7,349 bases of DNA from CAZART01 sp964487555 (GTDB lineage: Bacteria > Bacteroidota > Rhodothermia > Rhodothermales > VXPQ01), in NCBI GenBank assembly GCA_964487555.1, contig CAZART010000187.1, positions 1 through 7,349 on the forward strand, read 5' to 3'. Numbering within the stretch: position 1 is the first letter of the stretch; every line of letters begins with the position of its first letter. Below are positions 1 through 6,327 of this stretch, piece after piece. Below the pieces are notes generated by a model. The model was not told where the DNA came from. It ran no database searches and worked only from the letters and a program-made list of their open reading frames with translations. The position numbers were made by a program, and so were the translations under genes.

Positions 1-2462
1 CTCGTTTCTTTCATGAACTTGAGAAGCTCCTCGGCCGACGTTTCGTGCAGCGTCTGCAGGTGGCGGAGATGGGCGAGAACGGCCTCATCAGATTGATCTT
101 CGTCGCGCGTTCCGGTCGCGTCCACCAGATCGACCGCGGCGGCCTTCGAGGCGGCTACTATAAGCGCCAGTGAGCGGAATTCCGGCGGAGCGGCCTCGGG
201 CTCTGCCATGTGCTTGATAACGGATTTTAGCTCGGTTGGAAGCTCCCATTGCGTACTCACGTCGATGCCGACGGTGACGTGGTCGATTCCAAACTGAAGA
301 AGCTCCTTGCCGAGGGTCGGGGCTGCAAGCTGGTCCTCCTCCGTCCACAGCCTGCCATACTCTTCTCCACTGTGACTCAATAGCGACAGCCTGCCGACAT
401 CGTGAAGCAGTCCCGCCGTGAAGGCTATCTCCGGGTTGGAAAGACCGAGCCTCTGACCGAGACCGAGTGAAAATGCGGCGGTGGCCAGCGAACTCTCCAG
501 GAGGTGATGGTAAACCCGGCGCGGAACGTCGCCGTCTATTTCGGAGAAGGTTTGCGCCATAATGCCGGCGATGACCAGGTTGGCGACTGGTTCAACGCCG
601 AGCAGGGTCACGGCACGCTCGACCGACGTGACCGTTCCACGTACGCTGTGGAATGCCGAGTTGACGTGGCGGAGAACCCAGGCTGAAACGATGGGGTCGT
701 GCTCGAGTGTCTCCGTAAGCACGTCGGCGCCGAGGGTTTCGTCTTCGCCGTCGATCAATGAGAGGATCCGCGGGAGCGTGTCCGGCAAAGGTGGCAGCTT
801 GATGGTAACGCTTTCATGGATCCGTCCGGCCTTCGCCGTCTCGCCGCCGGTTTCCAGCACCTTCTGCAGGATCTCGATAAGCTGGTCTTTCCTGAACGGC
901 TTGGATACATGGCCGTTGAACCCGGTACTTAGATAGCGATCGCGGAGGCCGGGCAGCGAATAGGCCGTACATACCACCGCGGGGACGTCGACGTAGCGCG
1001 GCATCCTTCGAATGCCATGGAGTACCTCCACTCCGGTCCGCCGCTCATTGAGCGCGATATCCAGGAGTAAGATGTCGAGGTCGTATTCGCGCGCGCGGGC
1101 GAAAGCACTGTCGACATCGGCCGCGGCCACGACGTGGTAGTGTTCGCGGAGAATCCGCTCCATTACCCGGCGCGTTACGCGGTTATCCTCAACCAGTAGC
1201 AGGACGGGCTTTCCGGCAACTTCCTGTCGAAGTCCGCCGAGAGCGTCCGCAACCTCCTCATCGACGTCGCCGTCATCACTGGGAACGGCGAGGGGGAAGC
1301 TAACGGTGACCGTTGTACCTCTGCCCTCCTGCGAGTCCACATATATGCGACCGCCGGACGCGTCGACGAGGCGCTTGGCTATGGCCAGACCCAGTCCGCT
1401 GCCCCCGGTATTATCATTTTCCGCCGTGCGCTCGCGTGAGAAGACGTCAAAAATATGCGGAAGAAAGGGCTTCGAGATACCGGGGCCCGTATCGGTAATG
1501 TCCACAACGGCCTGTGAGCCCGCCTGTCGGATCTCGACGGAGATTCCGCCGGTCTCTGAGAACTTGACGGCATTCGATAAGATGATACCGAGGACACGGC
1601 GGAGCATGCCGCGATCCAGATTTACTTCGATCGTTGATTCCGGACTATCGAACTTGAGCCACAGACCACGCTCCCGAATCTGCGGCCGAAAAGCCTCCAC
1701 CACTTCGCGCACCTGCCCCGCCAGCTCCAGGACCTGCGGTTCGATCGAGAGCGAACCGCTCTCGACCTGCACCAGGTCCAATACGGATCGGAGCGTCTCG
1801 ACCACGCGCGTGCTCTGATCGTGGATGACCTGCGCCTTTCGCCGGCTCTCGCCCACGACTTCCTTGCTCACGAGCTTCGAAAAACCGACGACCTCAGTCA
1901 ACGGCACTCGGATCTGTTTGACCAGTTTGATCAGAAAAGAGGGCTGCATAATCACGCTCTCTCTCCCTACGTCGACATCGCTCGCACCTTCGCTACGGTC
2001 TCGTAGAGAACGCGCAAACGACCCCGCTAACAGCGCCATTTCGGTTAGCATGCGCCGTTCTCGCTCTTCGAACGCACGCACCTCGACGTCTAGGACGCAC
2101 AGCGCTCCTACCGTCGACCCCTCCTCGTCTCGAATAGGCACTCCCATCAAGGTGCGCAGCTGTCGACTTTCGAACGTAAGCACTTCTTGCTGGAGATCGG
2201 GGATGCCTGTCAGATCGAGTACGGTGAGCTCACCCTGTGCAAGCACGAGGCTGCAGAGATGTACGATATCCGGCGTGGGAATTTCACCGGCGCCGAGCGC
2301 TGAGGTGGTCCATCCGCCGGACGTGAGGCCCGCAAACGCCACGGGAGCGTCAAGCGACATCGCGGCCAGACGCACCACCGAAGCATACGCGCGCGGCGCG
2401 GCGGCCGACGGGGTTTCAGTCCTAGCGTTGAGCCCTCCGCCGGGCCCTTCTTTGCCTTCCAT
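1..2462 (-). CDS. GAF / histidine-less HisKA / HATPase / REC / HDOD hybrid signalling protein (3' end outside window)
   Basis: 820 codons are visible and the frame runs off the left edge without a stop. The start is the ATG at 2462-2460; an in-frame TAG lies directly before it, so no longer start exists, and only a weak GAAG stands upstream. Domains: GAF about 25-155 (GALCVLD at 119-125); HisKA-like helices about 175-240; HATPase_c about 280-392 with N-box N297, G1 DTGPG 324-328 and G2 GSGLGL 354-359; REC about 418-536 with E425/D426, phospho-acceptor D468, T499 and K521, all the expected pocket residues; HDOD about 555-780 with LPPLP 556-560, DP 589-590, VNSA 600-603 and HDVG 687-690. No membrane segment is evident, so it is probably cytosolic. 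The H-box reads VKQIRVPL: K182 and Q183 replace the usual His-Glu, so autophosphorylation by the normal route is unlikely. HDOD domains usually act as protein-interaction outputs of receivers. It is divergent from the KaiC-like operon. Domain calls are firm; the role is inferred. Confidence 0.9.
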   Translation of the reverse strand, partial: MEGKEGPGGGLNARTETPSAAAPRAYASVVRLAAMSLDAPVAFAGLTSGGWTTSALGAGEIPTPDIVHLCSLVLAQGELTVLDLTGIPDLQQEVLTFESRQLRTLMGVPIRDEEGSTVGALCVLDVEVRAFEERERRMLTEMALLAGSFARSLRDRSEGASDVDVGRESVIMQPSFLIKLVKQIRVPLTEVVGFSKLVSKEVVGESRRKAQVIHDQSTRVVETLRSVLDLVQVESGSLSIEPQVLELAGQVREVVEAFRPQIRERGLWLKFDSPESTIEVNLDRGMLRRVLGIILSNAVKFSETGGISVEIRQAGSQAVVDITDTGPGISKPFLPHIFDVFSRERTAENDNTGGSGLGLAIAKRLVDASGGRIYVDSQEGRGTTVTVSFPLAVPSDDGDVDEEVADALGGLRQEVAGKPVLLLVEDNRVTRRVMERILREHYHVVAAADVDSAFARAREYDLDILLLDIALNERRTGVEVLHGIRRMPRYVDVPAVVCTAYSLPGLRDRYLSTGFNGHVSKPFRKDQLIEILQKVLETGGETAKAGRIHESVTIKLPPLPDTLPRILSLIDGEDETLGADVLTETLEHDPIVSAWVLRHVNSAFHSVRGTVTSVERAVTLLGVEPVANLVIAGIMAQTFSEIDGDVPRRVYHHLLESSLATAAFSLGLGQRLGLSNPEIAFTAGLLHDVGRLSLLSHSGEEYGRLWTEEDQLAAPTLGKELLQFGIDHVTVGIDVSTQWELPTELKSVIKHMAEPEAAPPEFRSLALIVAASKAAAVDLVDATGTRDEDQSDEAVLAHLRHLQTLHETSAEELLKFMKET

Positions 2463-2605
2463 CTAGACTTCGAAAAAAGGTGGTGACTCACAGATACGCC
2501 GGGCCGGAAAATACGCTGGATGAAATCATAAATTCAGGAAAACATGCACTTCCGATGAGACGATAGAATCCAATCGCCGAATCACATTCTCCGGGCTTAT
2601 CTATA

Positions 2606-2641
2606 ATCCTGGTCCATACGCGAATTCTGGTCGATACGCGA
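2606..2641 (+). repeat. 18-bp tandem duplication, two units
   Basis: Unit 1 (2606-2623) reads ATCCTGGTCCATACGCGA and unit 2 (2624-2641) reads ATTCTGGTCGATACGCGA, so 16 of 18 bases match with no gap between units. It lies near the middle of the divergent region, just upstream of a weak minus-strand -10 candidate. It looks like a duplicated regulator site or a small local duplication. Confidence 0.7.
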
Positions 2642-2651
2642 AGATCGCCGC

Positions 2652-2673
2652 TAATTTAGTACGTGCTAAATTA
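2652..2673. promoter_or_regulatory. 22-bp near-perfect palindrome, candidate operator
   Basis: Arms TAATTTAG (2652-2659) and CTAAATTA (2666-2673) are exact inverted repeats. The centre TACGTG is itself symmetric around ACGT except for its outer T/G pair. Only one of eleven base pairs breaks the dyad. Length and AT-rich arms fit a dimeric repressor or activator operator, and its place between the divergent genes would let it act on both. There is no U-tract, so a terminator is unlikely. The cognate regulator is not recognised. Confidence 0.5.
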
Positions 2674-2682
2674 TTATTCACA

Positions 2683-2698
2683 TCTCGCTTCTGCGAGA
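2683..2698. other. Short GC hairpin or inverted repeat
   Basis: TCTCGC (2683-2688) pairs exactly with GCGAGA (2693-2698) around a TTCT loop. It lies upstream of the putative KaiC-like promoter and so would not be in that transcript. With no T-run on either side it is not an obvious terminator. It may be a small protein-binding dyad or chance. Confidence 0.3.
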
Positions 2699-2725
2699 GT
2701 GTTACGGTACAGATACTTCTGTAGC

Positions 2726-2754
2726 TTGCAAATTATACGTGGCATCACTATACG
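2726..2754 (+). promoter_or_regulatory. Candidate sigma70-type promoter of the KaiC-like operon
   Basis: TTGCAA (2726-2731) as -35 and TATACG (2749-2754) as -10 are separated by 17 bp, the ideal spacing. Each matches the Escherichia coli consensus at four of six positions. Transcription would begin near 2761, leaving a leader of roughly 25 nt before the GTG start. The -10 lies inside the second of two TATACGT copies. Confidence 0.4.
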
Positions 2755-2773
2755 TAATGAATTATTTTCACGC

Positions 2774-2778
2774 GGGAG
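2774..2778 (+). promoter_or_regulatory. Ribosome binding site for the KaiC-like gene
   Basis: GGGAG ends six bases before the GTG at 2785, a good Shine-Dalgarno distance. A competing site, AAAGG at 2818-2822, lies four bases before the in-frame ATG at 2827. Both starts are credible, because the conserved ATPase sequence begins only after the second one. Confidence 0.5.
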
Positions 2779-2784
2779 CCTGAC

Positions 2785-4290
2785 GTGGTGACAAAGCTGT
2801 ACGATCCATTTATGAAGAAAGGTAGTATGTCGGATACAACGGAACGTTTGAGCACGGGAGCGAAAGGACTCGACGAAATCCTGCTCGGTGGCCTAGTCAG
2901 AGGTGGCGCGTACCTGGTACGCGGCGGACCCGGGACCGGCAAGACGACGCTCGGTCTCCATTTTCTGGCCGCCGGCGCGGCGGCCGGTGAGAAGGTATTG
3001 TGTGTGGCTCTGGGAGAACCTGTAGAGCGCATAACGAAAAATGCACGCAGCATTGGCGTGTCGACCGACCAAATTTCTTTCGTCGATTTAAGTCCTACGT
3101 CCGATTTCTTTGCAGAAGTTGAAACCTACGATATCTTCTCCCCGGCTGAGGTCGAACGAGAACCAACGACAAGACGTATCGTCGAGGCCGTAGAGAAAGT
3201 CCAGCCGGCAAGGGTGTTTATCGACTCGATGGCGCAGTTCCGATATCTTGCCAGCGACGTCTTTCAGTACAGAAAGCAGGTTCTATCCTTCCTTCGCTTT
3301 CTCACGGGCGCAGGTGCAACCGTGCTCTTTACGTCGGAGTCCAGCGACGATATGCCGGACGCAGACGTACAGTTTTTGAGCGACGGAATCATTCATCTCT
3401 CCATGAACAGCTACGGCCGACAGGTCTCCATATCGAAGTTGCGGGGCTCTTCTTTTGTGCCCGGTGACCATGGGCTTCAGTTGACCGATGCGGGAATGGA
3501 CGTCCTTCCGCGACTGCGTCCCCGGCCGGGTGGTGGCGCCATACAGAAGGAGACGCTGCCGTCCGGCATACCGGGCGTCGATCAAATGCTTCGCGGCGGC
3601 CTCGAACGCGGAACGATTTCGGCCCTATCAGGGCCCAGCGGTGTCGGAAAAACGACCCTGGGTCTTCAGTTTATGAAGGAAGCCGCAGGTCGCGGGGAGG
3701 GATCGATCGTCTATACGTTCGAAGAGGAGGTCGATACGGTGATGCTCAGAGCCGAAGCGATCAATATCCCTACGGCGGAAATGATCGAACAAGGCACGCT
3801 GTCACTGATCAAAATCCACCCGCTCCAGTACACGCCCGACGAATTCGCCCACACCGTCAAGCGGGATGTCGAGCGCCTTGGCGCTCGGATCGTGATGATC
3901 GACAGCATATCGGGGTACAAGCTTTCGCTGCATGGTAGCGATCTGGTCCGCAATCTTCATGCGCTCTGCAAATACCTCCAAAGCACGGGCGTGACGGTGA
4001 TCCTTGTGATAGAGACGGCCTCCATCGTCGGCGATTTCAAGGCCACCGATTCGAATCTCAGCTACCTCGCAGACAACATCATCTTCCTACGATATCTGGA
4101 AATTCACGGCGAGCTTCGCAAGGCCATCGGCGTGCTGAAAAAGCGCATGAGCGACTTCGATAAGAGCTTGCGCGAGTACGAAATCACAAAGTTCGGGCTC
4201 AAAGTAGGCGAGCCGCTCTCGGATCTGCGTGGCGTCTTGTCCGGAACACCCACCTGGGACGAAAAGGGCTGGGACGGAAACGCTGCATGA
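2785..4290 (+). CDS. Two-domain KaiC-like ATPase
   Basis: 501 residues from the GTG at 2785, or 487 from the ATG at 2827; KaiC proteins are usually about 500. It has two RecA-like KaiC domains. Domain 1 (about 21-240) has Walker A GGPGTGKTT at 47-55 and a Walker B strand ending at D147 (VFIDS). Domain 2 (about 255-490) has Walker A SGPSGVGKTT at 282-291, the paired glutamates TFEE 311-314, and Walker B D373 (VMIDS). In domain 1 the equivalent of the glutamate pair reads LGEP (77-80), so one carboxylate is missing. The phosphorylation strip of cyanobacterial KaiC (T426, S431, T432 in Synechococcus) aligns with T421, S426 and Y427. KaiC forms ATP-hydrolysing hexamers that may autophosphorylate. 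It heads an operon with a receiver and a kinase, overlapping the next gene by ATGA. No KaiA or KaiB is nearby, so a role as signalling ATPase is likelier than a full clock. The family is certain; the function is inferred. Confidence 0.95.
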   Translation: MVTKLYDPFMKKGSMSDTTERLSTGAKGLDEILLGGLVRGGAYLVRGGPGTGKTTLGLHFLAAGAAAGEKVLCVALGEPVERITKNARSIGVSTDQISFVDLSPTSDFFAEVETYDIFSPAEVEREPTTRRIVEAVEKVQPARVFIDSMAQFRYLASDVFQYRKQVLSFLRFLTGAGATVLFTSESSDDMPDADVQFLSDGIIHLSMNSYGRQVSISKLRGSSFVPGDHGLQLTDAGMDVLPRLRPRPGGGAIQKETLPSGIPGVDQMLRGGLERGTISALSGPSGVGKTTLGLQFMKEAAGRGEGSIVYTFEEEVDTVMLRAEAINIPTAEMIEQGTLSLIKIHPLQYTPDEFAHTVKRDVERLGARIVMIDSISGYKLSLHGSDLVRNLHALCKYLQSTGVTVILVIETASIVGDFKATDSNLSYLADNIIFLRYLEIHGELRKAIGVLKKRMSDFDKSLREYEITKFGLKVGEPLSDLRGVLSGTPTWDEKGWDGNAA

Positions 4291-4649
4291 CTTCTTCTCG
4301 CGTCATTCTGGTCGTGAACCGCACACCGCGTAACGCTGCGTTGCTCCGCGAATTTCTAGAGCACCGCGGCTACGGCGCCGCCACCGCAGGCAGCCTGGAC
4401 GAAATAGACCAGGCTATCGACGGCGAGGCCACCTATCGTCTTGCACTCATCGACGTCAGCGGCTTTGACAAGCGGATTTGGGAGCGTTGCAGTCGCTTGC
4501 GTGAGAACGGTGTTCCGTTCCTCGTTATTTCTTCCCCTGCGACGCAGGTGGGCGTGGAGGAGGGACTGCGGCACGGCGCGAGAGGCGTACTGAGCAAGCC
4601 CCTTGCTATGAAAGAACTCGCCCATCTCATCGATTCTTTGACGTCATGA
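4287..4649 (+). CDS. Single-domain receiver (REC) protein with a degenerate acidic pocket
   Basis: 120 residues, essentially one CheY-like REC fold with no output domain. Strand 1 reads ILVVNRTP, so N11 and R12 stand where the Mg2+-binding Asp/Glu pair normally is. The phospho-acceptor aspartate remains (D56 in LALIDVS), as do a serine in the switch position (S82 or S83) and the conserved lysine (K104 in LSKPL). Without the acidic pair, normal Mg2+-dependent phosphorylation is doubtful, so it may act as a phosphorylation-independent binding module. The ATG overlaps the KaiC-like stop by four bases, and the stop overlaps the next start in the same way, so the three genes are probably translationally coupled. 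It may be an adaptor between the ATPase and the kinase; that is inference. Confidence 0.9.
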   Translation: MTSSRVILVVNRTPRNAALLREFLEHRGYGAATAGSLDEIDQAIDGEATYRLALIDVSGFDKRIWERCSRLRENGVPFLVISSPATQVGVEEGLRHGARGVLSKPLAMKELAHLIDSLTS

Positions 4650-6214
4650 CGGCCGAACCGTTGAATGGTGACGGGGATGCTCGGCGCCCGATCGAGGATC
4701 GACCGTGGTCGACGGACCGAGCACGTCTTCTCATCGTCGTAACCAACCAAAAGGAGCGGCATCTGTTGGCCGATTGGCTCGGAAAGTCGTATACCGTCGA
4801 GGCTCCGGACCCGCAGACTTATCCCATAGCAAAGGCCTTCTTCGAGCAATCGTTCGACCTCGTCCTTCTTGACGGACCGGCGCTTGCAGAGCAGCGAAAT
4901 CTGATTCGCCTTCTTCGAGAAAAGGATGAGGATGTTTTCACGCCGCTTCTACTCGTCACGTCGCGCAAAAGCGTAGATCATGCTACGGAGAATCTCTGGC
5001 GTCTAATCGACGAGGTTATCCTGAAGCCCATCGAAAAAGCCGAACTGAACGCGCGCATCGCCATTCTACTGCGCGCTCGGCGCTACTCGCTTCAATTAAA
5101 GGAACGCTACTACGGCCTCGCCGAAATTGCACCGGTCGGCATCGTTGTTATAGGGCGCCACGGTACTATTGAGTATGCGAACGCACACGCACAGCGGATC
5201 TTCGTAGACGGAGCCTCACGTTTGGTCGGACGCTCCGTCAACGAACCATGGGATTTCAGGGACCCGGCCGGCCACCGATTGCCTCGCGAAGAGTGGCCGT
5301 ACGCCCGCATCATGGCTACAGGTGAAGCGGTTCACGACCGGGAAATGACCTTCAGAGATTCCTCCGGTGCCGAGTTCCGACTGTCCATCAGTGGGGTACC
5401 GGTCGCTTCCATGAATGACGAGATCGGAAGCGCCTTGTTCGTGGTAAAAGACATTACACCGCAGGTGAAGCAAGCGGACGAACTTCGCCGTGCCCGCGAC
5501 AAAGCGGAGGAAATGAGCCGTCTGAAGACGTCTTTTCTGGCGAATATGAGCCACGAAATCCGAACGCCGCTAACGGGCATCCTTTCATCGGCCGAGATCC
5601 TTTCCGACGAAACGGCCGGCGAGCTGCGGGAAATCGCCGACCTGATCACTATCAGCGCCGACCGCCTTCGTCGAACCCTGAGCGCCGTGCTCGATCTCGC
5701 GCAGCTCGAGAGCGAGACATGGCGATTCTCCGATACGACAACCGACATAACGGCCGTTGTTGCCAACGTCGTGGCTGAGTATCGTAGAGCGGCCGAGGAT
5801 CGCGGCGTGGAGATCGCTCTCGACTTGCCGTCCTCCTTCACCGTCCGGTACGACAAAGACGCGCTCGAGCGCATCGTCGAGAATCTCGTGTCCAACGCCG
5901 TAAAGTTCACGCGGAACGGCCGCGTGCAGGTGCGCGTGGCCGCGGCTGAAGATGCCCTGGTTATAGAGGTCGAGGATGAGGGAGTCGGCATCAGCCGAGA
6001 CTTCTTGCCTCACATTTTCGAGGAGTTCAAGCAAGAGTCCGAGGGCGCCGCCCGTGATTTTGAGGGTAGCGGCCTTGGACTTACGATCGCAAAGCGCCTG
6101 GTGATGCTTCTGGGCGGCTACATCGAGGTGGAGAGCACGGTGGGGCAGGGAAGCACCTTTCGCGTCATTCTGCCCGTTCGCGAACCAGAGACGGAACCAT
6201 CGGCGGAACCTTAA
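4646..6214 (+). CDS. REC-PAS sensor histidine kinase
   Basis: 522 residues. An N-terminal REC-like domain (about 27-145) keeps D76, T105 and K127, but its acidic pair is replaced by T33/N34. A PAS domain follows (about 155-272; GIVVIGRHGTIEYAN at 165-179), then a helical linker 273-295, HisKA with a canonical H-box (SHEIRTPL, H303), and HATPase_c with N-box N417, G1 DEGVG 444-448 and G2 GSGLGL 474-479. All residues needed for ATP binding and autophosphorylation are present. No membrane segment is seen, so it is a cytosolic kinase; the PAS ligand is unknown. It starts at the ATGA overlap with the receiver gene with no clear Shine-Dalgarno, consistent with coupled translation. Its HATPase resembles that of the divergent hybrid protein (both have FLPHIF and GSGLGL..IAKRLV), which suggests related kinases. 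With its own REC degenerate, its phosphoryl target is probably another protein; the divergent REC-HDOD is the nearest complete receiver. Confidence 0.93.
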   Translation: MTAEPLNGDGDARRPIEDRPWSTDRARLLIVVTNQKERHLLADWLGKSYTVEAPDPQTYPIAKAFFEQSFDLVLLDGPALAEQRNLIRLLREKDEDVFTPLLLVTSRKSVDHATENLWRLIDEVILKPIEKAELNARIAILLRARRYSLQLKERYYGLAEIAPVGIVVIGRHGTIEYANAHAQRIFVDGASRLVGRSVNEPWDFRDPAGHRLPREEWPYARIMATGEAVHDREMTFRDSSGAEFRLSISGVPVASMNDEIGSALFVVKDITPQVKQADELRRARDKAEEMSRLKTSFLANMSHEIRTPLTGILSSAEILSDETAGELREIADLITISADRLRRTLSAVLDLAQLESETWRFSDTTTDITAVVANVVAEYRRAAEDRGVEIALDLPSSFTVRYDKDALERIVENLVSNAVKFTRNGRVQVRVAAAEDALVIEVEDEGVGISRDFLPHIFEEFKQESEGAARDFEGSGLGLTIAKRLVMLLGGYIEVESTVGQGSTFRVILPVREPETEPSAEP

Positions 6215-6327
6215 TCGGAGATTCGCGACGCCCCTTCGATATACGACGGTCGCCGCCGGAATAGCGCGTCATGCCAAGACGTTCTCAATCGATCGACATA
6301 CTCGCTGCCTCCACGGAGCGATAGACA
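6215..6327. other. Convergent intergenic spacer, no clear terminator
   Basis: 113 bp between the TAA of the kinase (6212-6214) and the TGA of the minus-strand oxidoreductase (6330-6328). Only a weak inverted repeat is visible (GCGAC 6225-6229 with GTCGC 6249-6253), without a T-run on either side. No coding frame is supported. Confidence 0.6.

Larger units (their letters stand above)
2494..2755 (+). repeat. Six ATACGY hexamers arranged as three direct-repeat pairs
   Basis: On the plus strand ATACGC starts at 2494, 2511, 2616 and 2634, and ATACGT at 2735 and 2750. All six face the same way and fall into three pairs with start-to-start spacings of 17, 18 and 15 bp. By simple base-frequency reasoning about 0.2 copies would be expected on one strand in a region this size. 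Paired direct half-sites are typical of response-regulator or activator binding, but no known site is recognised. The last pair overlaps the putative promoter, so its presence may have another cause. Confidence 0.5.
2463..2784. promoter_or_regulatory. Divergent intergenic control region
   Basis: About 320 bp between the start codons of the minus-strand hybrid protein and the KaiC-like gene. It is visibly richer in A/T than its flanks and has no convincing coding frame. It must carry the promoters of both transcription units. It contains repeated ATACGY hexamers, an 18-bp tandem duplication, a 22-bp dyad and a short hairpin, each listed separately. For the minus-strand gene only a loose -10 candidate is seen (TATAGA read leftward from 2605 to 2600), with no matching -35 box, so that promoter may be activator-dependent. 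Confidence 0.75.

Noticed and set aside
562..936. Plus-strand 124-residue frame within the REC/HDOD region
   Set aside because: It lies wholly antisense to the HDOD coding frame and shows no domain or ribosome binding site.
1..2462. Possible frameshift or pseudogene in the histidine-less hybrid protein
   Set aside because: Codon-by-codon reading through the GAF, H-box, REC and HDOD segments stays in one frame with no stop, and the positions of landmark residues agree with nucleotide coordinates. The H-box change is substitution only.
1306..2466. Long plus-strand open frames (1306-1818 and 1825-2466) opposite the hybrid kinase
   Set aside because: Their translations are low-complexity Ser/Arg/Thr-rich sequence with no recognisable domain, while the opposite strand carries uninterrupted GAF, kinase, REC and HDOD motifs. 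They are antisense shadows.
2683..2698. Hairpin as an intrinsic terminator
   Set aside because: A six-base stem with no T-run on either strand, in a region where no upstream transcript is expected to end.
2463..2784. CRISPR array, tRNA or riboswitch in the intergenic region
   Set aside because: The repeats are too few, short and irregularly placed for CRISPR, no cloverleaf is evident, and the leader of about 25 nt after the putative promoter is too short for a riboswitch.
5332..6034. Minus-strand frames of 149-219 residues opposite the REC-PAS kinase
   Set aside because: The plus strand encodes clear HisKA/HATPase motifs here; the antisense translations are Ser/Arg-rich without motifs.
6225..6253. 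Inverted repeat as a bidirectional terminator
   Set aside because: Only five base pairs with a 19-base loop and no T-tract.
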